The notes: generated by a model from the sequence alone, not told the origin. Counted from the first letter of the stretch, positions 46,207 through 56,850 are shown. The stretch: 64,000 bases of DNA from Pseudomonas alkylphenolica (GCF_016009175.1 NZ_JADUCM010000006.1:1-64000); one strand, 5' to 3'. A program made the numbers and translations.

Positions 46207-46675
46207 GGGTCTGTTCTTTGTCCAGCAATTTGGCGAGGCGCTCGCGCTCCTCGGGAGAAAGGTCGACAGGGCCACCTGCGCTTTGCGCCCGGCGCTTGCG
46301 CACGATCAGCGCGAGCAGGCCAAAGCCACCCACCAGCAGCACGCCCGGGCCGAACCACAGCAACCAGGTACGGGCTGTCAGCTCAGGTTTGTAGCGCACG
46401 AAATCACCGTAGCGATCGACCATGAAGTCGATGATCTGCTGGTTGCTCTTGCCCTCGCCCAGCATGCGGAAGATTTCCCGGCGCAGGTCGGCGGCAATCG
46501 GCGCATTGGAGTCGGCGATGTCCTGGTTCTGGCACTTGGGGCAGCGCAACTCCTTGGTCAGCTCGTGGTAACGCTCGCGCTCGGCGTCATTGGCGAACTG
46601 ATAGGTGTCGATCGCCGCCTGGGTCACCCCGGCCAGGCCCAAACCCATTACAACTGCGGCCAGCCAACGCTTCAT
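46199..46675 (-). CDS. ccmH: cytochrome c biogenesis protein CcmH
   Basis: CcmH is the periplasmic thiol protein that keeps the CxxCH cysteines of apocytochromes reduced. It has 158 residues: signal peptide, the motif L-R-C-P-K-C-Q with Cys45 and Cys48, a three-helix domain, and a C-terminal membrane helix ([22 protein letters not shown]). It overlaps ccmG (ATGG...) by 4 bp. Confidence 0.95.
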   Translation of the reverse strand: MKRWLAAVVMGLGLAGVTQAAIDTYQFANDAERERYHELTKELRCPKCQNQDIADSNAPIAADLRREIFRMLGEGKSNQQIIDFMVDRYGDFVRYKPELTARTWLLWFGPGVLLVGGFGLLALIVRKRRAQSAGGPVDLSPEERERLAKLLDKEQTHD

Positions 46676-47208
46676 GGCTTGGCCTCATCGACCAGGCCCT
46701 GATACTGCGCCGCCAGTTGCTCACGCCAGACGGTGGCGTCGACCACGCCGACGTGCTTGTAACGGATGATGCCCTTGGCATCGATCAGGAAAGTTTCCGG
46801 CGCGCCATACACGCCCAGGTTCAGGCCCAGCCCCCCCTGGTCGTCAGCGATATTGAGCTGATACGGGTTGTGGAACTCGGCCAGCCACTTGTTGGCGGCG
46901 GCGTTGTCATCCTTGTAGTTGACCCCGTGGATGACCACGCCCTGCTCGGCCAGCTTGTTCAGGTACGGGTGCTCAACCTTGCACGACGGGCACCAGGTGG
47001 CCCAGACGTTGACCAGCGCCGGTTTGCCGATCAGGTCCGCCTGGGTCAGGGTCTTGCCATCCTGCACCGATTTGAGCGTGAAGGCCGGGAACGGCTTGCC
47101 GATCATTGCCGACGGCAGTTCGGTGGGGTCGAGGAACAAACCGCGGTAAAGAAACACCGCCACCAGCAGAAATACCGCCAGCGGCAGCACCATGATCCAA
47201 CGCTTCAT
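46672..47208 (-). CDS. ccmG: thiol:disulfide interchange protein CcmG/DsbE
   Basis: This membrane-anchored thioredoxin-fold protein has 178 residues and passes electrons to CcmH. One N-terminal helix is followed by the redox site W-C-P-S-C (Cys73, Cys76) and the cis-Pro region G-A-P-E-T-F. The 4-bp overlaps with ccmF and ccmH show tight coupling. Confidence 0.95.
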   Translation of the reverse strand: MKRWIMVLPLAVFLLVAVFLYRGLFLDPTELPSAMIGKPFPAFTLKSVQDGKTLTQADLIGKPALVNVWATWCPSCKVEHPYLNKLAEQGVVIHGVNYKDDNAAANKWLAEFHNPYQLNIADDQGGLGLNLGVYGAPETFLIDAKGIIRYKHVGVVDATVWREQLAAQYQGLVDEAKP

Positions 47209-49193
47209 GCAGTTGCTCCAGACATGCCCAGTACTTCACGCACACGGGCTTTGACCTTGACGCGATAACGCCCATCCATGGCCGCCAGCAGGCCGCCCAG
47301 GCCCGTCAGCAAACCGCCCAGCCAGATCCAGCGCACAAAGGGTTTGACGTGTACACGCACGGCCCAGGCACCGTTGTCCAGCGGCTCGCCGAGGGCAACG
47401 TAGAGGTCGCGGGTGAAACCGGCATCGATCCCGGCCTCGGTCATCATCGACTGCTGCACGGTATACAGGCGCTTTTCCGGGTGCAGCACGCTGATTTCAC
47501 GGCCGTTTTCAACGACCCGCACTGTGCCCTTGTCCGACGTGAAGTTCGGCCCTTCAAAATGCTTGGCGCCTTCGAAGATGAACTGGTAACCGCCCAGCTC
47601 GACCGACTCGCCCGGGGCCAGACGCAAGTCGCGCTCGGCACTGTTGTTGCTCGACAGCACCACACCCAGGGCGCACACCGCCAGCCCAAGGTGCGCCACG
47701 TGCATGCCCCAGTAGCTGCGATTGAGGCCACGCAGACCTTTGAGCAGGCCCTTGTGCCGGGTTTTGTCGAAAATGTCGCGAACACCGGCCAGCACGATCC
47801 ACGCGGCCAGGGCGAAGGTGGTCAGCACCTGCCAGTCGAAGTCGTCGACCAACAGCCCGCAGACCGGCGCCAGCACGGCACTGGCAATCAGTACCGGCGT
47901 GAGCATGCCGACCAGCCATTTGCTCGGGGTGTCTTTCCAGCGCACCAGCACGCCAATGGCCATGACCACCATCAGCAACGCCATCAACGGGATGAACAGC
48001 GCATCGAAGTACGGCGGCCCTACTGACAGCTTCGCTCCTGTCAGGGCGTCGAGGATCAACGGGTACAGGGTACCGAGCAGGATCATCGAGGCGGCGACCA
48101 CCAGCACGATGTTGTTGGCCAGCAGCAGCGTTTCCCGCGACCACAGGGCGAAGCCGACCTGGCTTTTGACCACCGGCGCACGCAGGGCGAACAGGGTCAG
48201 CGAACCACCGACCACGAACAGCAGGAAGATCAGGATGAAGATGCCGCGTTCCGGGTCGGAGGCGAACGCATGCACAGAGGTCAATACGCCGGAACGGACC
48301 AGGAAGGTGCCCAGCAGGCTCAACGAGAACGCAGCAATGGCCAGCAGCACGGTCCAGCTCTTGAACACGCCACGCTTTTCGGTAACTGCCAGCGAGTGGA
48401 TGAGCGCCGTGCCCACCAGCCACGGCATGAACGAGGCGTTTTCCACCGGGTCCCAGAACCACCAGCCGCCCCAGCCCAGCTCATAGTAGGCCCACCACGA
48501 GCCGAGGGTGATACCAATGCCGAGGAACGCCCAGGCCACCAGCGTCCAAGGCCGCGACCAGCGTGCCCAGGCCGCATCCAGGCGCCCGCCCAGCAAGGCG
48601 GCGATGGCAAAGGCGAACGCCACCGAGAAGCCTACATAGCCCATGTACAGCATCGGTGGATGCACGATCAGGCCGATGTCCTGCAGCAGCGGGTTAAGGT
48701 CGCGGCCATCGGTCGGTACTTGCGGCAACAAACGCGAAAACGGGTTGGAGGTGACAATCAGGAACGACAGGAAACCGACGCTGATCATGCCCATCACCGC
48801 CAGTACCCGCGCCAGCATCACTTGCGGCAGTTGCCGCGAGAAGATCGACACGGCGAAGGTCCAGCCGCCCAGAATCAGCGCCCAGAGCAGCAGCGAACCC
48901 TCGTGGGCACCCCACACGGCGCTGAACTTGAAGTACCAGGGCAAGGCACTGTTGGAGTTGTTGGCAACGTATTCGACCGAGAAGTTGTCGGTCATGAACG
49001 CATGGGTCAGGCAGGCAAACGCAAAGGCCAGGAACGCAAACTGGCCCCAGGCCGCTGGCCGCGCCAGGCTCATCCACAGGCTGTCGCCACGCCAGGCCCC
49101 CAGCAGCGGCACGCTGGCCTGCACACAGGCAAAACAGATGGCCAGAATCATCGACAGCTGGCCAAGTTCGGGAATGATCAGCGCCGCGTTCAT
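47205..49193 (-). CDS. ccmF: haem lyase subunit CcmF
   Basis: This 662-residue integral membrane protein is the core of the haem-apocytochrome ligation complex with CcmH and CcmI. The tryptophan-rich haem-handling motif [11 protein letters not shown] is at 241-251, and about 14-15 helices are apparent with conserved histidines in [17 protein letters not shown] and WGAHEGS. Length and order match standard CcmF. Confidence 0.97.
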   Translation of the reverse strand: MNAALIIPELGQLSMILAICFACVQASVPLLGAWRGDSLWMSLARPAAWGQFAFLAFAFACLTHAFMTDNFSVEYVANNSNSALPWYFKFSAVWGAHEGSLLLWALILGGWTFAVSIFSRQLPQVMLARVLAVMGMISVGFLSFLIVTSNPFSRLLPQVPTDGRDLNPLLQDIGLIVHPPMLYMGYVGFSVAFAFAIAALLGGRLDAAWARWSRPWTLVAWAFLGIGITLGSWWAYYELGWGGWWFWDPVENASFMPWLVGTALIHSLAVTEKRGVFKSWTVLLAIAAFSLSLLGTFLVRSGVLTSVHAFASDPERGIFILIFLLFVVGGSLTLFALRAPVVKSQVGFALWSRETLLLANNIVLVVAASMILLGTLYPLILDALTGAKLSVGPPYFDALFIPLMALLMVVMAIGVLVRWKDTPSKWLVGMLTPVLIASAVLAPVCGLLVDDFDWQVLTTFALAAWIVLAGVRDIFDKTRHKGLLKGLRGLNRSYWGMHVAHLGLAVCALGVVLSSNNSAERDLRLAPGESVELGGYQFIFEGAKHFEGPNFTSDKGTVRVVENGREISVLHPEKRLYTVQQSMMTEAGIDAGFTRDLYVALGEPLDNGAWAVRVHVKPFVRWIWLGGLLTGLGGLLAAMDGRYRVKVKARVREVLGMSGATA

Positions 49194-49645
49194 GGCTTGG
49201 CTCCAGCGTCGGTAGCGGCCTGGCCGCTCTCTTTGAGGGCTTTGGTCACTTCCGGCGGCATGTACTTCTCGTCATGCTTGGCCAGCACTTCATCGGCTAC
49301 CACCACGCCATCGGCATTGAGTTTGCCCAGCGCAACGATGCCCTGCCCTTCACGGAACAGGTCCGGGAGGATGCCACGGTAGGTGATCGGCACCGATTTG
49401 TTGAAGTCGGTGACCACAAAACGCACGTCGAGCGAATCGCCCGAGCGCTGCAACGAGCCCTTCTCGACCATGCCGCCGGCGCGAATGCGGGTATCGAGCG
49501 GGGCTTCGCCATTGGCGATCTGGGTCGGGGTATAGAACAGGTTGATATTCTGCTGCAGAGCACTCAGGGCCAGGCCTACGGCGATGCCAACCCCGGCCAG
49601 CAGGCCGAGGATGATGAACAGGCGCTTTTTGCGTTGCGGATTCAC
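49190..49645 (-). CDS. ccmE: haem chaperone CcmE
   Basis: This periplasmic haem chaperone has 151 residues. One N-terminal anchor helix is followed by an OB-fold. The haem-binding His124 lies in L-A-K-H-D-E-K-Y with Tyr128, as in all CcmE. The start is GTG at 49645, overlapping the ccmD stop in GTGA. Confidence 0.96.
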   Translation of the reverse strand: MNPQRKKRLFIILGLLAGVGIAVGLALSALQQNINLFYTPTQIANGEAPLDTRIRAGGMVEKGSLQRSGDSLDVRFVVTDFNKSVPITYRGILPDLFREGQGIVALGKLNADGVVVADEVLAKHDEKYMPPEVTKALKESGQAATDAGAKP

Positions 49646-49818
49646 TGGTTGTTCTCCCGGCGCAGACGGCGCGCCTCTTCTTGCAGGTAACGGCGCCGGG
49701 CCAATACAGGCGAGGCAACGTTGACAGCCAGCACCAGCAGGCAGATGCCATAGGCCGACCAGACATACAGGCCGTGATGGCCCATGGCGAGGAAATCGCC
49801 GAACGAGGCAAAACTCAT
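49642..49818 (-). CDS. ccmD: haem exporter accessory protein CcmD
   Basis: This is a 58-residue single-helix protein, [20 protein letters not shown] followed by a hydrophobic segment and an Arg-rich cytoplasmic tail ([15 protein letters not shown]). It helps release holo-CcmE from the CcmABC complex. It overlaps ccmC by 4 bp (ATGA) and ccmE by the GTGA junction, so it is clearly translated within the operon. Confidence 0.93.
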   Translation of the reverse strand: MSFASFGDFLAMGHHGLYVWSAYGICLLVLAVNVASPVLARRRYLQEEARRLRRENNQ

Positions 49819-50591
49819 CGTGCCATCTCCCGCCCGAGGCTATTCAGGACTTCTTCACGCACCCAGCTGGCGCGGGCCTCGCGCTTGAGCACTTCAAGGC
49901 GCATGCGCAGCAACAGCACCGCGCCGAAGAAACAGTAGAAACCCAGCACGGTGAGCAGCAGCGGCAACCACATCTCGGCCGGCATGGCCGGCTTTTCGGT
50001 GAGGGTGAAGGTGGCGCCCTGGTGCAGGGTGTTCCACCACTCCACCGAGTACTTGATGATCGGAATATTGATGACCCCGACAATCGCCAGCACGGCGCAG
50101 GCCTTGGCCGCACTCTCGCGGTTGCTGATGGCCTGGCCCAGGGCAATGAGGCCAAAGTACAGGAACAGCAGAATGAGCATCGAGGTCAGGCGCGCATCCC
50201 AGACCCACCAGCTGCCCCAGGTCGGCTTGCCCCAGATGGCACCGGTGACCAGCGCCACGGCGGTCATCCAGGCGCCGATGGGCGCCGCACATTGGAGGGC
50301 AACGTCGGCGATCTTCATTTTCCACACCAGCCCGACCACACCGGCCACGGCCAGCATCACGTAGCAGGACTGCGCCAGCATGGCGGCCGGTACGTGAATG
50401 TAAATGATCCGGAAGCTGTTGCCCTGCTGGTAGTCCTGCGGCGCGAACGCCAGGCCCCAGATCACGCCGATGCCGATCAACAAGACGGCGGCAACCGCCA
50501 GCCACGGCAGCATGCGGCCACTGATGGCATAAAACCACTTGGGCGAACCCAGTTTATGAAACCACGTCCAGCTGATTGCGCTGCTTTTCAT
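49815..50591 (-). CDS. ccmC: haem transporter subunit CcmC
   Basis: This 258-residue, six-helix membrane protein loads haem onto CcmE. The tryptophan-rich motif W-G-S-W-W-V-W-D is at 125-132 with conserved histidines on either side (HVPAA, His66; HQGATF). The ATG at 50591 is the standard start. Confidence 0.96.
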   Translation of the reverse strand: MKSSAISWTWFHKLGSPKWFYAISGRMLPWLAVAAVLLIGIGVIWGLAFAPQDYQQGNSFRIIYIHVPAAMLAQSCYVMLAVAGVVGLVWKMKIADVALQCAAPIGAWMTAVALVTGAIWGKPTWGSWWVWDARLTSMLILLFLYFGLIALGQAISNRESAAKACAVLAIVGVINIPIIKYSVEWWNTLHQGATFTLTEKPAMPAEMWLPLLLTVLGFYCFFGAVLLLRMRLEVLKREARASWVREEVLNSLGREMAR

Positions 50592-50634
50592 CACGGTACA
50601 TCCAGGGTCTTTGCTGGGCACTGCCCAGACCTCA

Positions 50635-51303
50635 TTATTCGCCGACGCTGATCTTCAGGCCAGCCGCTATTGCAAAAGGTGCCAGAGTTACTGCCAAGGC
50701 GGTCAGGCTGCCAAGCCAGAGCAGATAACCGGTCGCCGGCATAGCTTGCAGGGCCGCTTGCAGAGCGCCACTGCCCAGGATCAATACCGGGATGTATAAC
50801 GGCAAAATCAGTAGCGCCAACAGCAGGCCGCCACGTTTCAAACCCACTGTCAGGGCCGCACCCACAGCACCCAGCAGGCTCAGTACCGGGGTACCGAGTA
50901 ACAACGATGCCAGCAGTACCGGCAGGCACGCCGAAGGCAAACCTAGCATCAGTGCCAGCAAGGGCGCCAACAATACCAGCGCCAGACCGGAAAAGGCCCA
51001 GTGTGCCAGTACTTTTGCCAGCACCAGTAGTGGCAAGGGGTGCGACGAAAGGACCCACTGTTCCAGCGAGCCATCCTCGAAATCACTGCGGAAAAGCCCG
51101 TCCAGCGAGAGCAAAACCGACAAAAGGGCGGCCACCCACACCAGTCCCGGAGACAAGGTTTGCAACAATTGAGTTTCCGGCCCCACCGCCAGCGGGAACA
51201 ACGCGATGACGATGGCAAAGAACACCAGCGGGTTGGCCAGTTCGGCTGGGCGTCGGCACAACAGACGCGCTTCGCGACGCAACAACAGGACAAACACACT
51301 CAT
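50635..51303 (-). CDS. ccmB: CcmB, haem exporter permease subunit
   Basis: This 222-residue permease of the CcmAB ABC complex has six helices and opens [20 protein letters not shown]. Its ATG overlaps the ccmA stop (ATGA). It uses ATP hydrolysis by CcmA to release haem-loaded CcmE. Confidence 0.95.
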   Translation of the reverse strand: MSVFVLLLRREARLLCRRPAELANPLVFFAIVIALFPLAVGPETQLLQTLSPGLVWVAALLSVLLSLDGLFRSDFEDGSLEQWVLSSHPLPLLVLAKVLAHWAFSGLALVLLAPLLALMLGLPSACLPVLLASLLLGTPVLSLLGAVGAALTVGLKRGGLLLALLILPLYIPVLILGSGALQAALQAMPATGYLLWLGSLTALAVTLAPFAIAAGLKISVGE

Positions 51304-51932
51304 GCGGCCCACTGCCCCAGATTCAGTTCACGGTAACCGGACGGCTTGCGCTCCAGCGTGTGGTGGGTGGTCAGCACAACCATCCCGCCCTGCTCGCAAT
51401 GCGCGGCCAGGTGCGCTTCCAGTTGCGCCACGCCCTGCTTGTCCAGGGCGGTGAACGGCTCGTCGAGGATCCATAGTGGCGGGCTGTCCAGGTACAAGCG
51501 GGCCAGGGCCACACGGCGTTGCTGGCCGGCCGACAGGGTATGGCAGGGAACATCTTCGAAACCGCGCAGGCCGACCGCTTCCAGCGCTTTCCAGATCGCT
51601 TGAGGGTCTGCCGGGCGATGCAGGGCGCACAACCAGGCCAGGTTCTCTTCGGGGCTGAGCAGGTCTTTGATACCGGCGGCATGGCCGATCCACAGCAGAA
51701 TTTTCGCCAGTTCATGGCGCTGTTCGGCCAATGGCTTGCCGTCGAGGCGAATCTGCCCGGCCGTCGGGCTCATAAGGCCGGCCAGCAAGCGCAGCAGGCT
51801 GGTTTTGCCGCTGCCATTGGGGCCGCTGACCTGCAGCATGTCGCCCGCCGCCAGGCGCAATTCGAGGTGTTCGAACAACATGCGCCAGTCGCGCTCGCAG
51901 GCCAGGCCCACAGCTTCGAGTTGAGGGGTCAC
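51300..51932 (-). CDS. ccmA: CcmA, haem exporter ATPase
   Basis: This is a 210-residue ABC ATPase. The Walker A is G-P-N-G-S-G-K-T at 37-44, the signature L-S-A-G-Q at 133-137, and Walker B LWILDEP at 153-159. The start is GTG at 51932, the first gene of ccmABCDEFGHI, followed by overlapping or nearly overlapping genes throughout. Confidence 0.95.
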   Translation of the reverse strand: MTPQLEAVGLACERDWRMLFEHLELRLAAGDMLQVSGPNGSGKTSLLRLLAGLMSPTAGQIRLDGKPLAEQRHELAKILLWIGHAAGIKDLLSPEENLAWLCALHRPADPQAIWKALEAVGLRGFEDVPCHTLSAGQQRRVALARLYLDSPPLWILDEPFTALDKQGVAQLEAHLAAHCEQGGMVVLTTHHTLERKPSGYRELNLGQWAA

Positions 51933-52095
51933 AGTTTCGCCTTATGCTTGGGATGCCTGTCTCAAGTCGGTCCCGGCCTTGCCGTTATACTGGCAATGGA
52001 GATACAGCCCGGCCGCTCTGATCGCGAAAGATCGGGCGGCATTATACATGCGATGTCCTACTGCAAAGAGGGCTATTTCAACAGGTTGCTAGCGG
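51933..52095. promoter_or_regulatory. divergent ccmA-fliK control region
   Basis: This 163-bp gap must hold the start signals for ccm to the left and the fliK-like gene to the right. TATACT (51987-51992) and TTATACAT (52043-52050) are possible -10 boxes, but I could not pair either with a strong -35. An imperfect hairpin lies at about 52010-52040. Confidence 0.4.
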
Positions 52096-53664
52096 ATGAC
52101 AGGCGAAATCAACAACCTCGGTACAGCGCTTCCGGCCACCGCACAGGTACGTGCGTCGACGACCGGTGAGCTGCTGCGTTTGTTGCAGCCACAGCAGCAG
52201 GCATTGCTCGCCCCCGGTGAGACGGCGAAGGCCGAAGTATTGGCACTGCGCCAGGTCGGCCAGGACTTTCAACTGCTGCTCAAACTGACCCAGGACAGTG
52301 GCAAGCAAACCAATGTCCAGGCCAGCAGCAGCCAGCCGTTGGCGCAGGGCAGCCTGCTGGCCGTCAGCCAGACCAGTACCTCGAACCTGGCCATCACCGT
52401 GCAACAGGCCATCGCCACCAGCGTCGCCAGCCTGACCCGTATCGACACCCGGGAGATGCCCGTCGGCTCTCTGTTGCAAGGCAAGGTACTGACCAGCCAG
52501 GCACTGCCGCAAGCTGCCGGTCAACTGGCACAATACCGCTCGTTGGTGACCCTGCTCGGCGGTGCTCAGGCCGGCACCACACTGACCATCGACAGCCCCC
52601 GGCCGCTGGCAGTGGGCAGCTTGCTCAGTGCCAGGGTACAGGGCGACCAATCGCTGAGTTTCGTCCCGCTCAGCGGGCGTCAGGAGCAATTGGCAATCGC
52701 CCAGCACCTGAGCAGCCAGCAAAACCGCCAGGCCTCCTTGCAAGGGTTGCTCAGCCAGTTGCAGCAGTTGCGTGACAGCAACGCCTCCAACGAAGTGCGC
52801 AGCAGCGTCGACAAGCTGCTGAACACCTTGCCGGATGTCCGCCAGCTCACTGACCCCAAAGGCCTGGCCCAGGCACTGAGCAACAGTGGCGTGTTTCTCG
52901 AGGCCAAATTGCTTGCCGGCCTGCCCGCCAGTCTCGCACCGGACCTGAAAGCGCAAGTGGTGCGCCTGGTGGCACAGTTGCTGCCAGGGCTGCCCGGCAA
53001 TGCCCAGTTCAACCCGGGTGCTGCGGCCAGCACCCTGGCCCAGGTGATGCCCGGCATGGTCCGAAGTGCCCTGGGCATGCTCGGCCAGGTCAGCCCGCGC
53101 CCGCAACCCGGCGGCTTCCCCCTGCCCTCAAGGCAGCTGCAAAGCCAGCAAGGTGAAGGTGATCTCGAGCACCTGCTGCGCCTGGCCGCCGCAGCGATCT
53201 CCCGTTTTCAGAGCCATCAACTGGCAAGCCTGGAGCAGACCGGCACCACGGCCGACGGCAACCTGCAGACCACCTGGCAGCTGGAAATACCCGTACGCAG
53301 CGGCCAGGACTTCATGCCCGTGCAAATGAAGCTGCAACGCGAAGAAACACCCGAACAGCAAAGCGACCCGGAGCGCGAACGTCGCGATCCGCTGGAAATG
53401 CTCTGGCGCATCGAGTTGTCCTTCGACCTGGCGCCGCTTGGCCCTGTGCAGGTCCAGGCCCACATCAGCCAGGGTGCACTGTCCAGCCAGCTGTGGGCAG
53501 AACTCCCGAGTACCGCTCAACTGATCGACAGTCAGCTGGGCAACCTGCGTGAACGCTTGTTGGCACGTGGCCTCAACGTGACAGAGTTGCACTGTCATCA
53601 CGGTACCCCGCCACAAGGGCCGCGTACCCGTCTGGAACAGCGCTGGGTGGATGAAACCGCATGA
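52096..53664 (+). CDS. FliK-like flagellar hook-length control protein
   Basis: This 522-residue protein has a long Gln/Ala/Leu-rich low-complexity N-terminus and a C-terminal Flg_hook domain (IPVRSGQDFMPVQMKLQRE ... PLGPVQVQAHISQGALSSQLWAE) like that of FliK. Pseudomonas keeps its main fliK near the fliMNOPQR genes; this ccm-linked copy is a second, less-studied relative. It overlaps the flhB-C-terminus-like gene by 4 bp, an old FliK-FlhB partner pairing. Confidence 0.8.
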   Translation: MTGEINNLGTALPATAQVRASTTGELLRLLQPQQQALLAPGETAKAEVLALRQVGQDFQLLLKLTQDSGKQTNVQASSSQPLAQGSLLAVSQTSTSNLAITVQQAIATSVASLTRIDTREMPVGSLLQGKVLTSQALPQAAGQLAQYRSLVTLLGGAQAGTTLTIDSPRPLAVGSLLSARVQGDQSLSFVPLSGRQEQLAIAQHLSSQQNRQASLQGLLSQLQQLRDSNASNEVRSSVDKLLNTLPDVRQLTDPKGLAQALSNSGVFLEAKLLAGLPASLAPDLKAQVVRLVAQLLPGLPGNAQFNPGAAASTLAQVMPGMVRSALGMLGQVSPRPQPGGFPLPSRQLQSQQGEGDLEHLLRLAAAAISRFQSHQLASLEQTGTTADGNLQTTWQLEIPVRSGQDFMPVQMKLQREETPEQQSDPERERRDPLEMLWRIELSFDLAPLGPVQVQAHISQGALSSQLWAELPSTAQLIDSQLGNLRERLLARGLNVTELHCHHGTPPQGPRTRLEQRWVDETA

Positions 53665-54005
53665 TCGAGAAGAACCCGCGACAGGCCATTGCCCTGAGCT
53701 ACGACGGGCAACAGGCGCCACTGCTCAGTGCCAAGGGTGACGACGAACTGGCTGAAGCGATCCTGGCTATTGCCCGCGAACACGAAGTGCCCATCTACGA
53801 GAACGCCGAGCTGGTACGCCTGCTCGCGCGCATGGAACTGGGCGACCGGATTCCGGAAGCGCTGTACCTGACCATTGCGGAAATCATCGCCTTTGCCTGG
53901 CAACTGCGCGGCAAGGTGCCCGTCGGATTCAATGAGCCCGCCAGCGCGCCGAGAGATGTCACACCAGAACAACTGCGCCTGCCATTGGGGTCAGGCACGC
54001 GATGA
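53661..54005 (+). CDS. stand-alone FlhB cytoplasmic-domain-like protein
   Basis: This 114-residue protein corresponds to the FlhB C-terminal domain only (AIALSYDGQQAPLLSAKGDDELAEAILAIAREHEVPIYENAELVRLLARMELGDRIPEALYLTIAEIIAFAW). It lacks the membrane part and the self-cleaving N-P-T-H motif, and starts shortly before the position that follows the cleavage site in full FlhB. Similar proteins occur in several bacteria and can replace the cleaved piece of FlhB. Confidence 0.85.
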   Translation: MIEKNPRQAIALSYDGQQAPLLSAKGDDELAEAILAIAREHEVPIYENAELVRLLARMELGDRIPEALYLTIAEIIAFAWQLRGKVPVGFNEPASAPRDVTPEQLRLPLGSGTR

Positions 54006-54099
54006 CCTACGTGCGCACAAGGTGACATAACTAACTACCACGTCGCGTTGCACTTCATGGTCACGCTTGCACCTTTCATCCCCGCAAAGGTGCTCCACC

Positions 54100-56844
54100 A
54101 TGCTCCAGACCTATGTAAATGCCGCTGGCGTACAGTTTGTGCGCGATCTCCTCAAGCACGTCCCCCGCCCCGACCGGGAAGCTGCCCGTTGCATCGGCGA
54201 ATGGGCGGGCACTCAAGGTTTGCAGCTCGACCCGGAGCAAACCGACGTTGTCACCCTGCATTACCGTGGCCAAGAAGCGGTGATCGTCAACCGGATGTCG
54301 CTTACTCAGGCACTGGTGTCGAACTGGCAGGGCGAATCGAACAAAGACCTTATCGGTAGCCTGTTCCCCGGACACTGGGCAGGTTACTTTCCCAAAGACA
54401 CGCTGAAAATTGTCAACGCGTTACCCGAGCACAGCGTACTGGACAACAGCGCAGCCTACTCGGTGTTCAATGGGCTGTTTCGCAGGTCTGACCCGGTACA
54501 GATCGATGCAACCACTCACTTGCCCGTCGACGTCGAGGCACTGCAGCGCTACATCTGGAATCTGGATTTTCATGCCCACTACAAGAAGCTGCTCGACCAG
54601 TACTGGGCGCAACACCTGCAGGACCATCGCCTGGCGGCAAAGATCAACTTCATCGCTGCCTGCAACAAACAATCCCTACAGAGATCGCTGAGCGATGGCG
54701 GGCGAAGCCTGTGCTGGCAGGCAGCAGGCCTTGAAAAACGGTCACCCGGCCTGCGGGTCCGGCCCCTGAACATCTATGGCTATGCCGCCAGCGACATCAT
54801 CTGTATCGCCGACAGCGCCGGCCCGTCCGCCCTGCTCTATATCCCGGGCAACAGCGCGCCGCTGCACGAATTCTCCGACATGAATGCGATGAAGGACTGG
54901 ATTGGCCTGCAGTGCCAGGACGCCGACAAGCGCCAGGCGCTGCGCCAGCATTTCCACCTGGCCGACACGCCCGACGGCCTCGACTTCAGCGGCCTGGATA
55001 CGGCGCTCGATGGCCTGGGCGCCTACCCCGCCATCCACTGGCGCTCGCCGAACCGCGCCGGGTTTACCACCGATGGTCCCTGGTCGCCGCGCGACTATGT
55101 CAACTACCGTCCGACCACCTATAGCCGCTCGATCAAAGGCGACCTGTTCGAAGCGTTGAGCCAACGCCAACGCGAGCGCAGCTACGCCGATGCCGACTTC
55201 ATCATCACCAGCGATAGCGAAGTGACCAAAGCCAAATGGCGCGGTTACCTCACCACCTCGATCAACCTGCTCGGCCCGCTGGCACTGGTAGTACCAGAGT
55301 TGGCTCCGCTCTTCGCCCTGGTCGGCATCAGCCAATTCAGTCTGGGTCTGGATCAGGCGATCAACGGCAAGTCACTGAATGCCAAGGCCGACGGGGTGAC
55401 CACGCTTGAGTTCGGCCTGCTGAACGCCCTGCCGCTGGCACTGGAGGCGGGCGCCAAAGTCCCGGCACTGTTTGACATCAGAGGTGAAGGCTTCGTCCTG
55501 CCTACTCGAGTCAATGAACAATGGGGCTACCCGCTGAGTCCCGTGTCACCGCCTCACCTGCCCGAGATCGAAGCGGCCGAGTTCTTCGTCCTCGATGACT
55601 CGATAGCACCCCTGCCAGGTGGAGACCCGGCCGTCGCCGCGTCGGTTATCCGCCAGCCACTGTATACCGGCGAACCGGATCAACTGCAGACGACCGTGGG
55701 TGGCTATGGCATTAACGTGGTGTATGACCTGGAACGGGATGCCTTTGTCACTGAGGACGACTTGAACGAGGTCATGCCCACGTTCTACGTTGCAAGGGAG
55801 GGACGCAGGGAACTGGTCACGGTTAACGCCATGGAGCGCCCGGTCACAAATCAGATGCGTATGAACACGCTGCGTTCACTGGGTGTCGACTTGCCGCTGC
55901 CAGTGGAGATTCCGGTTCTCGACCCTGCAACTTTGCAAGCGATCCCGAAAAAAATCTCCTCGATCTGGGTCGGTGACAAAGTCATCAGCAGCAAATTGCT
56001 GGAGAACATCGCCGGCAATGCTCAGCGCCTGAGCAGCAGTGACTATGAGTTGCGTCTGTTTCTGTCGAATACCACGCCGACTGCTTTCGAGGCGAACACC
56101 CGCCTGTTGGCAGAGCATGCACCAGGCCTCACGGTTCTGACATTGGAAGAGCAGCCGTTCTACCAGGCGTTCAGCGAGAGTGACAATTTCAGCCAGTATC
56201 GCCATGCCATCGATGGCAACGGCGGCGTCGCCTGCAACTTCTCTTCGGCGTCCGATGTGCTGCGCTACCCCTTGCTTGAGCATGAAGGCGGCCTGTATAT
56301 GGACATCGACGACACCTTGCTCGCCGCACATGAAGACCCATTACGCGACCCCTCGCAGGGTGCGCCTGCCGACGTGGCGGCCATCGATACCGTGCCCTTG
56401 CTCACTACGCCAGAGGGCCTGCTGCTGCATCAACCGATGAGCAACCAAAAGATGGGCATGAACTGGGAATACAATACCAGCTTGATCGGCAGCCACCCCG
56501 GCAATCCGACCCTGCGCCTGATTTCAGACGAAATGCGCGCCCGCTACCTGGCCGACACGAGCTTCTATGACAGCAAGCCGAGCCTGGCGGACAACCCGCA
56601 AGGCTTCTACCGCTATGCGGAACGCCTCAGCCGGCTGACCGGCCCACGCCTGCTAACCGACGTCGTCGAACAGCATTTGCCCGGCCTGCATAAATTGCGG
56701 CAGGTGTTCAATCTGTTGGCCATGAATCAGGTCAATATCTGGACGTTCATTCCCCGTGACGCCTTTAAGCTGGCCTGGCGCGAGCAATTGCCTTTGGTAC
56801 GCATTGCCAATGTGGGCGGCAATCATTCGTGGACCACAACCTGA
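54100..56844 (+). CDS. large effector-like protein with TcdA/TcdB-type glycosyltransferase domain
   Basis: This 914-residue protein probably transfers sugar to a host protein. The ATG at 54100 has AAAGG nine bases upstream; a TTG at 54067 is less likely. Residues 1-380 resemble the dermonecrotic-toxin-like N-terminal regions (DUF6543 type) seen in Pseudomonas effectors. A hydrophobic stretch follows (about 382-425) with a smaller one soon after. The C-terminal part is a DXD glycosyltransferase: KKISSIWVGDK with Trp623, SDVLRY with Asp719 and Arg722, GGLYMDIDD with Asp735 and Asp737, and a terminal H-S-W (909-911). The Asp-to-Arg (3) and Asp-to-DXD (16) spacings equal TcdB D270, R273, D286. 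No signal peptide is present. Export route and target are unknown. Confidence 0.75.
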   Translation: MLQTYVNAAGVQFVRDLLKHVPRPDREAARCIGEWAGTQGLQLDPEQTDVVTLHYRGQEAVIVNRMSLTQALVSNWQGESNKDLIGSLFPGHWAGYFPKDTLKIVNALPEHSVLDNSAAYSVFNGLFRRSDPVQIDATTHLPVDVEALQRYIWNLDFHAHYKKLLDQYWAQHLQDHRLAAKINFIAACNKQSLQRSLSDGGRSLCWQAAGLEKRSPGLRVRPLNIYGYAASDIICIADSAGPSALLYIPGNSAPLHEFSDMNAMKDWIGLQCQDADKRQALRQHFHLADTPDGLDFSGLDTALDGLGAYPAIHWRSPNRAGFTTDGPWSPRDYVNYRPTTYSRSIKGDLFEALSQRQRERSYADADFIITSDSEVTKAKWRGYLTTSINLLGPLALVVPELAPLFALVGISQFSLGLDQAINGKSLNAKADGVTTLEFGLLNALPLALEAGAKVPALFDIRGEGFVLPTRVNEQWGYPLSPVSPPHLPEIEAAEFFVLDDSIAPLPGGDPAVAASVIRQPLYTGEPDQLQTTVGGYGINVVYDLERDAFVTEDDLNEVMPTFYVAREGRRELVTVNAMERPVTNQMRMNTLRSLGVDLPLPVEIPVLDPATLQAIPKKISSIWVGDKVISSKLLENIAGNAQRLSSSDYELRLFLSNTTPTAFEANTRLLAEHAPGLTVLTLEEQPFYQAFSESDNFSQYRHAIDGNGGVACNFSSASDVLRYPLLEHEGGLYMDIDDTLLAAHEDPLRDPSQGAPADVAAIDTVPLLTTPEGLLLHQPMSNQKMGMNWEYNTSLIGSHPGNPTLRLISDEMRARYLADTSFYDSKPSLADNPQGFYRYAERLSRLTGPRLLTDVVEQHLPGLHKLRQVFNLLAMNQVNIWTFIPRDAFKLAWREQLPLVRIANVGGNHSWTTT

Positions 56845-56850
56845 CCACTA

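Noticed and set aside
47461..47466. GTATAC core within ccmF
   Set aside because: Flanks do not match the palindrome and it lies inside a coding region.
54067..54099. TTG start 11 codons upstream of the effector ATG
   Set aside because: No ribosome site before it, while the ATG at 54100 has AAAGG at a suitable distance.
54006..54099. Possible immunity or chaperone gene before the effector
   Set aside because: The gap is under 100 bp and has no start codon with an open frame long enough to be convincing.
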